64,000 nt of DNA, taken from NCBI RefSeq assembly GCF_000428905.1, contig NZ_KE386816.1, positions 153,385 through 217,384 on the forward strand, written 5' to 3'. The notes under the pieces are model-generated. The model was not told the origin of the DNA, searched no databases, and saw nothing but the letters and a program-made list of their open reading frames with translations. The DNA comes from Brumicola pallidula DSM 14239 = ACAM 615. GTDB lineage: Bacteria; Pseudomonadota; Gammaproteobacteria; Enterobacterales; Alteromonadaceae. Of this stretch, positions 57,158 to 64,000 are shown one piece after another. A program made the translations under genes and the position numbers. Numbering within the stretch: the first letter of the stretch is position 1; each line of letters starts with the position of its first letter.

Positions 57158-57255
57158 CATAACAAGCCATTTAAGCAGGACAAAAATACGTTTGCTGTTT
57201 TCATTCCTCAACCATTTTAGCAAACGTATTTTTGCCTCTTAATGGGGCGTTAAAA
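57158..57255 (+). other. attC recombination site
   Basis: ATAACAAGCCATT on the left pairs with AATGGGGCGTTAAA on the right. Inside is a long perfect stem CAAAAATACGTTTGCT / AGCAAACGTATTTTTG. It is a textbook attC, about 98 bases. Confidence 0.85.
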
Positions 57256-57264
57256 GGCAAATAA

Positions 57265-57927
57265 ATGTATCGTTATTCCCCCAAAAAATTCAATGACAAT
57301 CTATTTGTGATGGGCGGTATTCGTATAGGTACATTACATGACTTTAGAAATACCGAACACAAAGCAGGGATCGCTGATCCCAAAGAGGGGACTAAAAAAG
57401 TTAGTCATCATATTGATAACCTTCATATTAAGGATTCATCTGACACAAGCAGGAACAACAAGAAAGATGTTGATTCTCTTTCCGCATTTAATGCCATCAG
57501 TCTAGGCGAAAACTGTAAAAACATTACTATTAGCAATGTATCAGTTTCTAAAATATTTAATGAGCCTGATGTGTTTATTTTGTGCGTATCAAAATATCTA
57601 TCAAAAGAAACGATGAATCAATTTGAAGGTTCGGATAGCTGTGTAAAAATCACAAATGAAAGTTCATTCTTTCAGCTTATTTCTGAAACACTTAACTCTA
57701 TTACACCCGTCGTATTTCATGGTGTACATGAAGTAATCTACCAAGATCGCGAAGAGCTATGGGACGGATCAAGTTGGGGGAGGCACCCCTCCATGATTAA
57801 AGAAAAGGAATTTATCCCCCAAGGTGAGCTAAGAGCTATTTGGCAGCCAAAGAGTAGCGTTGATATAAAGCCAATAATACTAGGTAACTACAGAATTGGG
57901 GCGTGTGTCAGTCATGTTGCCATTTAA
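57265..57927 (+). CDS. Cassette hypothetical protein 2
   Basis: A 220-residue soluble protein starting YRYSPKKFNDNLFVMGGIRIG, ten bases after the attC, with an AAGG ribosome-binding site. The pattern GGIRIGTLHDFRNTEHKAGI followed by DPKEGTKKVSH recurs in uncharacterised bacterial proteins, some near defence genes; I do not assign a family. The TAA stop is part of the next attC. Confidence 0.7.
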   Translation: MYRYSPKKFNDNLFVMGGIRIGTLHDFRNTEHKAGIADPKEGTKKVSHHIDNLHIKDSSDTSRNNKKDVDSLSAFNAISLGENCKNITISNVSVSKIFNEPDVFILCVSKYLSKETMNQFEGSDSCVKITNESSFFQLISETLNSITPVVFHGVHEVIYQDREELWDGSSWGRHPSMIKEKEFIPQGELRAIWQPKSSVDIKPIILGNYRIGACVSHVAI

Positions 57928-57995
57928 CAAACGCATCAAAAATCGCCCTGCGGGCTGGACGTCGCTGACGCTCCGCCTTTTATGCGGGCGTTATA
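57923..57995 (+). other. attC recombination site
   Basis: TTTAACAAACGCAT on the left and TTATGCGGGCGTTATAT on the right are the complementary outer arms, with a GC-rich hairpin between (AATCGCCC...). About 73 bases. Confidence 0.85.
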
Positions 57996-58005
57996 TGTGA
58001 AAGAA

Positions 58006-58380
58006 ATGGATTGGCGTAATCTAGAAGAATTTAAAGGTATTGATTTGAACGACTCATTTATTCTGAGTTGGGAGCAATCGACCGAGAAGCTAACATTTGA
58101 ACTTATTATAAGTATTTGGCCTGAGTCAGAGTTTTATACTAAGCCACACCCAGACGAATACACTTGCTACCGGAAAGGTACTCTGTCGTTTACCGGCATT
58201 GAAAGCTTGGTTGGGCTAGCCTCAATGGAGTCTACTCGCTATTCTACTGATCCCGATGGCTCAATCGACTATGGTAATATTGATTCATTAGTAAAGTCTG
58301 AAAGAGGGTTCAATCTCGGTGGAGAATTCGGTGAAGTAACGGTTGGCGGAGGCAAATTGCACTTTGAAATTCACACATAA
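58006..58380 (+). CDS. Cassette hypothetical protein 3
   Basis: A 124-residue acidic protein from ATG 58006 (DWRNLEEFKGIDLNDSFILSWE), 10 bases after the attC; a longer frame from 57982 overlaps the recombination site and is rejected. It is beta-rich, of the kind seen in immunity proteins and small anti-toxins (ISIWPESEFYTKPH, FGEVTVGGGKLHFEI). No toxin partner is seen. Confidence 0.65.
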   Translation: MDWRNLEEFKGIDLNDSFILSWEQSTEKLTFELIISIWPESEFYTKPHPDEYTCYRKGTLSFTGIESLVGLASMESTRYSTDPDGSIDYGNIDSLVKSERGFNLGGEFGEVTVGGGKLHFEIHT

Positions 58381-58479
58381 CAAGTTGCCTAAATTCGCCG
58401 CAAAAAGCGCGGCTGGGACAAATGCTCACGGGGCTTCGCCCAACAACGTTCGCATTTGCCCATTGGCAAAGCGTTATAT
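58376..58479 (+). other. attC recombination site
   Basis: CATAACAAGTTGCC on the left pairs with the GGCAAAGCGTTATAT arm on the right, with internal complementary arms (GCGGCTGGGACAAATGC / GCATTTGCCC). About 104 bases. Confidence 0.8.
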
Positions 58480-58494
58480 ACCTACAAGGAACCT

Positions 58495-58872
58495 ATGAAA
58501 TTTTCTAGATTAGATGAGATTATCAATACTAGCGAAGATATAGAACTTTCCTTCAAAGATGCGGCATGGAAGACTACCACCAATAATATTAAGAATGACG
58601 TCGGTTGGTTAAGTGAGGATGAGTACCATGCTGTTTTTGATACGGTTCCTCAACAAACGGTTTATGCGTTTGAAACTTTTGAACGCGTAAGCAAAGCAAC
58701 AGGATTAAGCACGCGACTATCTACCAGTTTTGTTTTGGGCTGGGAGAGCTTCAATAAATTTCAACAATCGACAGATATACTCTTTTTGTATGTTGTGTCT
58801 GAACAGTTAGATTGGGTGTTTTATGGAAATAGGGATATATGGTCATTTTCAACAAGGTATATAATCGGGTAG
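58495..58872 (+). pseudogene. Cassette gene interrupted near its 3' end by a group II intron
   Basis: From ATG 58495 (AAGGAACCT before it) the frame encodes FSRLDEIINTSEDIELS to FSTRYI, then hits a stop inside the intron at 58870-58872. The exon resumes at 60789: joining 58863 to 60789 continues the same frame (RYI-KTMKTDIWEKHPATAYRKC) to a TAG at 60848, giving a full protein of ~142 residues. The family is unknown. The HEPN-like gene follows 15 bases later in the same cassette. The insertion is antisense, so the intron cannot splice out of this gene's mRNA. Confidence 0.6.
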
Positions 58873-60788
58873 CCAAGGGTTTCTAACCCTCAGCCCCCAC
58901 AACACCCTGCATGCGGCTCCGCACAGGGCGTTTCACTTAGGATGGTGAAGCGCAATCCAGCCATCACGCAATGAATAAAGCCCTTCGGATTTTAAGTAAT
59001 CAAGCGATAAAGCTTGATTGATCCCCGGAGTTTTAGCACTGCGCCATGGCCCTTTGCTGGTGATGCCACAAGCAACCGCGGCCTGAACATGCACACCTAA
59101 CCTCATTAGACTTCTTACTTTAGTACGCGGCCTTCGCCACTGTCGCCAATAGGCCATTCTCACTCTTCGCCTGATCCAATGATCTAGATCTACGCATCGC
59201 TGATACCCATTAGCAATTCCAAAGTAGTTTATCCAGCCACGTAAATATTGGCTGATTTTAAAGAGTTGGTAGCGCATAGACACGCCCCAGTTACGGTTCG
59301 TTAACCGTCGAACTTGTTGCTTAAACTTCAGCAATGTCTTCGGATGCCAATGAATGCGTCCTCCCTTGAATGTGAATCCAAGGAATTTACTTTCACTGGT
59401 TTTAACGACGTGGCTTTTGACCGAGTTAACGATCAATTTCAAGCGCTGGATCAGGAATCTGCTGATACTACTTAGCACACGTTCACCTGCACGGGGAGAC
59501 TTTACCAAAATGGTGAAGTCATCCGCGTAGCGAGCAAACTTGTGGCCTCGCTTCTCAAGCTCTTTGTCCAAAGGGTCGAGCATGATGTTCGCCAGAAGCG
59601 GCGATAATGGCCCTCCTTGAGGAACACCTTCTCGGCTTTCACTATAGAGCTGGTTATCGATAACCCCAGCTCGCAAGTAGCGTTTAATCAATTTGAGCAA
59701 TCCCTTATCCTTCACTTTATAGCCAAGGTAGGTCATGAGTAAATCGTGGTCAACGCGGTCAAAGAACTTGGACAGATCGACATCTACAGCAAAACGGCGT
59801 CCCATTTTAATGATGCCTTGAACCTGTTTCACCGCTTGTTGCCCATTTCGGTTTGGCCTAAACCCAAAACTGTTGTCTGAGACAGGTTGGATCGAAGATG
59901 GGCGTTAGAACTTGAGCAATTGCTTGCTGGATAACTCTGTCGATGACGGTGGGAATGCCCAGTTGACGTTTACCGCCATCGGGTTTATCAATTTCCACAC
60001 GCCTAACAGGTGACGGTTGGTATTCTCCTGAGCGAAGCTCAGACATAATACGTTTCCAGTTACCCTCATTTGCCCAAGCGGGGAAGTCATCAATGGACAT
60101 TCCATCAATGCCAGCGGCCCCTGCGTTGGCTCGCACTCGTTTCCATGCAGCCATAATATTGGCTGATTGAAGTGCGAGTCCAAGTAGATCTGCGCTAAAG
60201 GCTGGCTGCTCATCAATACGCTGAGTCACGTCACTACCGGTCGGCATTCGTGTATTCAAGTTCAATAAGGCTCCTCCTTTGTTCTAAATGTTCAGGCCTT
60301 CACCGTGTCCCAACCATTACGATGGGCATTTGGCTACTATGCCGTCTGCTGACTTCTGCTTAATCATCAACAAAGTTACCCTTGTTGACGCTATCGGTTT
60401 TCATCATATTCGCTCCTTTGAGTTGATGACGCTCAAAGACCAAGGCACTTGTATACCAGAGCCTGACTGGTGGTTTACCGACCGCTTGTTAAGCAGATCT
60501 CCCCAGATAAGAGCATGAACTTTCCCTGCACTGCTGCATCATTTACGGTAGCCGTTAAGTCACGTGGCTTCGTTGTCTTGTGCCAACTCGCCTCCAGCCT
60601 ACGCCTCATATGATGTTCTTGTTCATCAGCTCGCAGTTTTGCGTCCGGCTTCCTTCAGACTATCCCTCACGGTTTAGCCCTTGCCATTCGCTAGTAGTTA
60701 TCGTTTAATAACAATCAAGTTATACAAACGGTGACCTTCCTACAGAGGACTTTCACCTCATTAGTTCATGCCCATGCTGGGCGTACAC
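58864..60788 (-). mobile_element. Group II intron with ORF (antisense to the cassettes)
   Basis: The 5' end on the minus strand is GTGTACGCCCAGC (60788 downward), a normal group II start, followed by the conserved AATGAGGTGAAAGTCC-type domain I. The 3' end is at about 58864, after a domain V with arms AGCC...GGGCT (about 58889-58918) and a domain VI hairpin (GAGGGTTAGAAACCCTTGG), ending CCCGAT. Length is about 1.93 kb with the reverse transcriptase ORF inside. The upstream exon contains a hairpin (CTGGG/CCCAG), a feature of some intron insertion sites. Confidence 0.75.
58933..60265 (-). pseudogene. Group II intron reverse transcriptase/maturase, frameshifted
   Basis: The first part (60265-59858) covers ANIMAAWKRVRANAGAAGIDG, DGGKRQLGIPTVIDRVIQQA and FDPT; the second (59832-58933) covers the catalytic YADD (RYADDFTIL), the VPQGGPLSPLLANI block and the maturase domain. 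Between them, near 59875, one base is added or lost: the second frame reads SDNSFGFRPNRNGQQAVKQV, which should follow FDPT directly. So the protein is split by a 1-nt shift. Unless this is a sequencing error or programmed frameshift, the intron is immobile alone. Confidence 0.8.
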
Positions 60789-60863
60789 AAAACGATGAAG
60801 ACGGATATCTGGGAAAAGCACCCAGCTACCGCTTATCGAAAGTGTTAGAAATTGGAGGTAGCT

Positions 60864-61460
60864 ATGGCCGACTCTCGTGTGAGGCTTAAAAGGACTAACC
60901 CCGAGGTGCTGATTGGCAACCTTCGCGGGGAAGTCGGTGAAGCGATCACCAATTGGATAATTTTGAGGCAGTTAATCGGTTCGGCAAATCATCTGCAAAC
61001 TGATGATGTTTTGGAAGATATGAAAAATGAAAGCCTCGCATTTATCAATGCAGTTAGAGGTCGGATCGGCAATAATCTGGTGCTTACGTTGGCGGAGCTT
61101 TCGGAGCAGAAAATTGGGCAAACTACGTTCTATTTTGCATCTGAAAAGCTAGGAACATTGCAGGATGAGGTTCAAGAGTTCAGACGATTCATAGTGGCTA
61201 ACAAGCTGAAGGAAAAAAGAAATCGTGAAATTGCTCATCGTGAACAGCCGGAAGAGTGGCCTCAGATAGGTGATATTAGAATTACATACGCGACTTTGAC
61301 TGTAGCTGTGGCGAAAGCAGTTCGGTTGATGAAAAAAATTGACTCGAAGTTCTTGGGTAAAGAAGCTTTCGTGCAATGGCAAAAAATGCGAGCAATGCGA
61401 TATGACTTGGCGATGCCTGCACGAGCCAAATACCTGCTCCTTCCTCACATGGCTGGATAG
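60864..61460 (+). CDS. Cassette protein with HEPN-like motif
   Basis: A 198-residue, mostly helical protein from ATG 60864 with GGAGGT just upstream (ORF could begin at 60852 but lacks that spacing). The motif KEKRNREIAHREQ (about residues 120-132) has the R-x(4-6)-H signature of HEPN ribonucleases/toxins. It follows, by 15 bases, the gene that the intron interrupts; the two share one cassette (attC at 58376 and 61468), so they could be an antitoxin/HEPN pair. HEPN assignment is inference. Confidence 0.6.
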   Translation: MADSRVRLKRTNPEVLIGNLRGEVGEAITNWIILRQLIGSANHLQTDDVLEDMKNESLAFINAVRGRIGNNLVLTLAELSEQKIGQTTFYFASEKLGTLQDEVQEFRRFIVANKLKEKRNREIAHREQPEEWPQIGDIRITYATLTVAVAKAVRLMKKIDSKFLGKEAFVQWQKMRAMRYDLAMPARAKYLLLPHMAG

Positions 61461-61467
61461 CCGGAAG

Positions 61468-61544
61468 TTTCTAACAATGTGTTGCAGTGCGTTCCGGGCC
61501 TAAAGGCCCTCAACCGGACAGCCGCTGAACAACGGCGTTACATT
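61468..61544 (+). other. attC recombination site
   Basis: TTTCTAACAATGTGTTGCAG and GCTGAACAACGGCGTTACAT form the outer arms, with a GC-rich inner hairpin (GGGCCTAAAGGCCC). About 77 bases. Confidence 0.8.
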
Positions 61545-61561
61545 TCAATAGAAGGATAACC

Positions 61562-63253
61562 ATGTACGACTTGGCAATTAGAGCGAAGAACTATAAGTGT
61601 TTTAAGGAAGAAACTGGCTTTGACTCTATCCGCCGAGTTAATTTAATCATAGGAAGAAATAATGCAGGAAAGTCGTCATTATTAGACTTGATTGAAATAG
61701 TCGTTACTAAAAAATATGAAGTTGAAAGGTCTACTTGGAGAGAAAATCAACGTCCACAAATAATATTTGAAGCAGTAATTTCTGAGAATGTTACAAGCCA
61801 AGTATTTCGTTCAAATACAAGCGGTGGCGTTATCGGCGGCAATCACGGCACCTACGGGGAAAACTACGTAGGTAGAGTCCTAAAGTGGACTAAGAGCGGT
61901 AACGGAAATAATAACGCAGCGTTATTAGATTGTAATGATGAAGGGATTAATCCTCCTTTAAATAATACCGGTGATTATGCACAATTACTACCAAACAGAA
62001 TGCCTATTCCTCTCGAAGGTAAAACGTTTAGGCGTCTTTTTGCTGAACGAAATATCCTTCCAGAGTTGGCTGAACCACAAAATATCACTATAGGAAATAA
62101 TGGCAGCGGCTTAACAAACGCAATTCAGAACTTTATAAACAGATCTAACTTACCGAGTGATTTAGTTGAAACCTCTATCCTCGATGCTCTCAATTCAATA
62201 TTTGCACACGACGCAGTATTTACTGACATAGTTTGCCAGTTGCATGAAGACAATAATTGGGAAATATATCTAGAGGAAGAATTTAAAGGGCGCATAGCAC
62301 TTTCGCAATCAGGTAGCGGATTGAAAACTGTAATGTCTGTTCTTGCATGCCTCATATTAGTTCCTCACCTAGAAGAGAAGCCATTAAGTCAGTATGTATT
62401 CGGTTTTGAAGAATTAGAAAATAATATTCACCCTGCGTTATTAAGGCGACTAAATGACTATATTTATAACGCTGCAATAGAGCATGAGTTTTTGTATTTT
62501 CTAACGACTCACTCGAATGTTTTAATTGATCAATTTGGTAAGCAAAGTGACGCCCAAATAATTCATGTTACGCATGTCGATTCTGTAGCGACCTGCGCTA
62601 CGGCTAACACATATATCGAAAATAATGGGATTCTCGATGACCTTGACGTTAGAGCTAGTGATCTATTACAGGCAAACGGTATTATCTGGGTTGAAGGACC
62701 GTCGGACCGAATTTATTTGAATAAGTGGATTAGCTTATGGAGTGACGCAGAGCTGAAGGAAGGCACCCATTACCAGATAATATTTTATGGGGGGAGATTG
62801 CTGTCCCACCTTAATGCAGAAGCACCTGAAGATGTTGAATCTGGTATATCTATTCTCAACACTAATCGAAATGCGATAATGCTTATAGACAGCGATAAAC
62901 GAACGCAGCAAGATCCAATAAATCAAACGAAACAAAGAATTAGAGATGAGTTCGCAGCAATGAAAGCTCACTGCTGGATAACAAAGGGAAAAGAAATTGA
63001 AAACTATATCCCAGCAACTGTTGTGGATGCGTTTTGGAGTGTTTCAGACTCCGTTCAAGTCGATAGATATGAGTCATTTTTCGAATATTTAGATAATATA
63101 GTCACAGGAGAAGGCGGAAAATATAATGCTAAAAAGCCTCTACTGGCAGAGAAGTTGGCCCCTCATATGACAATAGAAAATTTAACAGAAGTATTAGATT
63201 TAAATGAAAATATGGTTCTGGTTTGTGATGCCATTAGATCATGGAACAGTTGA
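61562..63253 (+). CDS. OLD-family ATP-dependent endonuclease (AAA plus TOPRIM), cassette-encoded
   Basis: A 563-residue protein. The AAA ATPase has Walker A IGRNNAGKSSLLDL (about residues 28-41) and the signature region LSQSGSGLKTVMSV, with the acidic Walker B FGFEELENNIHP. The C-terminal TOPRIM part has WVEGPSDRIYLNKW (Glu, about 376) and MLIDSDKRT (Asp, about 441). This is the OLD/GajA layout, nucleases used in phage defence such as Gabija or retron-linked systems. It stands alone in a cassette with AGAAGGATAACC before the start, and no GajB-type UvrD helicase gene follows; so it is a single-gene OLD-like system or has an unseen partner. A 1.7-kb cassette gene is large. Confidence 0.85.
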   Translation: MYDLAIRAKNYKCFKEETGFDSIRRVNLIIGRNNAGKSSLLDLIEIVVTKKYEVERSTWRENQRPQIIFEAVISENVTSQVFRSNTSGGVIGGNHGTYGENYVGRVLKWTKSGNGNNNAALLDCNDEGINPPLNNTGDYAQLLPNRMPIPLEGKTFRRLFAERNILPELAEPQNITIGNNGSGLTNAIQNFINRSNLPSDLVETSILDALNSIFAHDAVFTDIVCQLHEDNNWEIYLEEEFKGRIALSQSGSGLKTVMSVLACLILVPHLEEKPLSQYVFGFEELENNIHPALLRRLNDYIYNAAIEHEFLYFLTTHSNVLIDQFGKQSDAQIIHVTHVDSVATCATANTYIENNGILDDLDVRASDLLQANGIIWVEGPSDRIYLNKWISLWSDAELKEGTHYQIIFYGGRLLSHLNAEAPEDVESGISILNTNRNAIMLIDSDKRTQQDPINQTKQRIRDEFAAMKAHCWITKGKEIENYIPATVVDAFWSVSDSVQVDRYESFFEYLDNIVTGEGGKYNAKKPLLAEKLAPHMTIENLTEVLDLNENMVLVCDAIRSWNS

Positions 63254-63254
63254 A

Positions 63255-63313
63255 ATGTAACAAGTCAAAGCACTCGGGCGCAGTAAACTGCGCCGGTGTT
63301 TGAGGCGTTATAC
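63255..63313 (+). other. attC recombination site
   Basis: TGTAACAAGTCAAAGCACTC and GGTGTTTGAGGCGTTATAC form the outer arms; the middle is a GGCGCAGTAAACTGCGCC hairpin. About 59 bases. Confidence 0.85.
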
Positions 63314-63336
63314 CGATAGTCGAGAATGGAGTTCAC

Positions 63337-64000
63337 TTGTCTGCTGAAAGTAAAATAATTGAAAAATCATTAAAGTATGTTTCTTATTTGCAAAAAGGTA
63401 ATAAACCTCAGAATAATAAAGAAGCTTTAAAATATTTTGTGACGTTTTTAAACACAATCGAAGAACTATCCAAAGATAAAATACGCTATTCAATAAAAGT
63501 TGGCATTGACACAGCAGAAGGAAGAAAAGAAGTTAACCTGCTAGACGATTGTGGTTTTGTATTACATCACTTATATCCAGTTATATTAACTTCTTCAGAT
63601 TTAGATGAATTCGAACTATATTTTAAAGCAACAACTAAGTTTCTTGATTCAACTAACGTTTCTTTAATATCTAAAACATGCGTAATTGATTTTGAGAATA
63701 AGAACTTTAAAGAACAAATAGAAAAATCGTTCGCAATAAGTTCGCAAGGTTTAGCTGCATTAAATGCTAGGCTAAAATTTGGACGCATAGCTCTTTCAAG
63801 TTCAGGTAATGAGATATTTGGAGATAAAGACTCTATACGTAATGTCTTTTCGATATACGTTTCTAAAGTGGTTGAATTCTTTGTTTATAAGGGACAATTC
63901 ATACAGGCAGGTGATTTCTTGAGCGAGTTACTAAACACGGCAAACTCATCAATTGAAAAATCCGTTTTAGTCAGTACTATCGTTTCTCACAACGCTTCAT
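63337..64000 (+). CDS. Cassette-encoded hypothetical protein (partial, right edge)
   Basis: An open frame begins at TTG 63337, with GGAG six bases upstream, shortly after the attC. It runs without a stop to the window edge (about 221 residues so far): SAESKIIEKSLKYVSYLQKG, RYSIKVGIDTAEGRKEVNLL, VFSIYVSKVVEFFVYKGQF. It is AT-rich and helical, with no recognised domain. Short minus-strand frames in the same place are shadows. Confidence 0.6.
   Translation, partial: MSAESKIIEKSLKYVSYLQKGNKPQNNKEALKYFVTFLNTIEELSKDKIRYSIKVGIDTAEGRKEVNLLDDCGFVLHHLYPVILTSSDLDEFELYFKATTKFLDSTNVSLISKTCVIDFENKNFKEQIEKSFAISSQGLAALNARLKFGRIALSSSGNEIFGDKDSIRNVFSIYVSKVVEFFVYKGQFIQAGDFLSELLNTANSSIEKSVLVSTIVSHNAS

Larger units (their letters stand above)
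26547..64000. mobile_element. Tn7-like element or island downstream of cysE (right end not in window)
   Basis: Everything right of cysE is accessory: the transposition operon tnsABC-tniQ at the left, then restriction, abortive-type genes, integron cassettes and insertion sequences, with more AT-rich sequence. The neighbour expected after cysE, iscR, is not found up to the window edge. Whether one Tn7-like unit covers all of it, or a smaller element ends somewhere near 32-34 kb with later insertions beyond, cannot be decided here. Confidence 0.4.

Overview
The window looks like the chromosome of a marine gammaproteobacterium, probably of the order Alteromonadales (Colwellia/Thalassotalea-like). 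The evidence is the gene neighbourhoods, the roughly 530-residue form of isocitrate lyase, an E. coli-like SuhB start, and moderately AT-rich coding sequence. The genus is an inference, because no rRNA gene is present.

Positions 1-26503 are ordinary core chromosome. In order they hold: a partial LysR regulator, aceA with its terminator, a lipoprotein-type alkaline phosphatase, htpX, an ABC exporter with an AttH/CrtC-like partner, a VC0807-family membrane protein, and a rhomboid protease. A yjfI-yjfJ-(K+ channel)-yjfK-yjfL-yjfM-yjfC-like membrane-stress/polyamine-ligase cluster follows. Next come queA, tgt, yajC, secD and secF (queuosine tRNA modification and the Sec accessory complex), then suhB facing away from trmJ-cysE. 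In related genomes trmJ-cysE is normally followed by iscR. Here it is not.

From about 26.5 kb to the right edge the DNA is accessory. A Tn7-like transposition operon (tnsA-tnsB-tnsC-tniQ, all leftward) lies directly downstream of cysE. Two copies of a ~24-bp direct repeat near the cysE stop are candidate TnsB sites of one end. The other end is not visible. The likely cargo is a defence-rich patchwork: an Xre regulator, two paralogous ParS/MbcA-like antitoxins without a toxin, a HEPN-LOTUS protein, a coiled-coil/TIR protein, and a decayed methylase. A complete type I restriction-modification operon follows, with two DUF262 (RloF/GmrSD-like) genes between hsdS and hsdR. After it come a desaturase/SRPBCC/ArsR module and a truncated RloC/PrrC-like ATPase.

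Within this patchwork are attC recombination sites, so at least two stretches (about 36.5-39.1 kb and 56.8-64.0 kb) are arrays of integron gene cassettes with no integrase gene in the window. Cassettes carry the TIR protein, an OLD-family ATPase/TOPRIM nuclease, a putative HEPN protein and several unknowns. A group II intron with a frameshifted reverse transcriptase is inserted antisense into one cassette gene; joining the predicted exons restores that reading frame. Two IS6-family copies (one truncated), an IS transposase remnant and three IS21-type MITE-like elements record later rearrangement.
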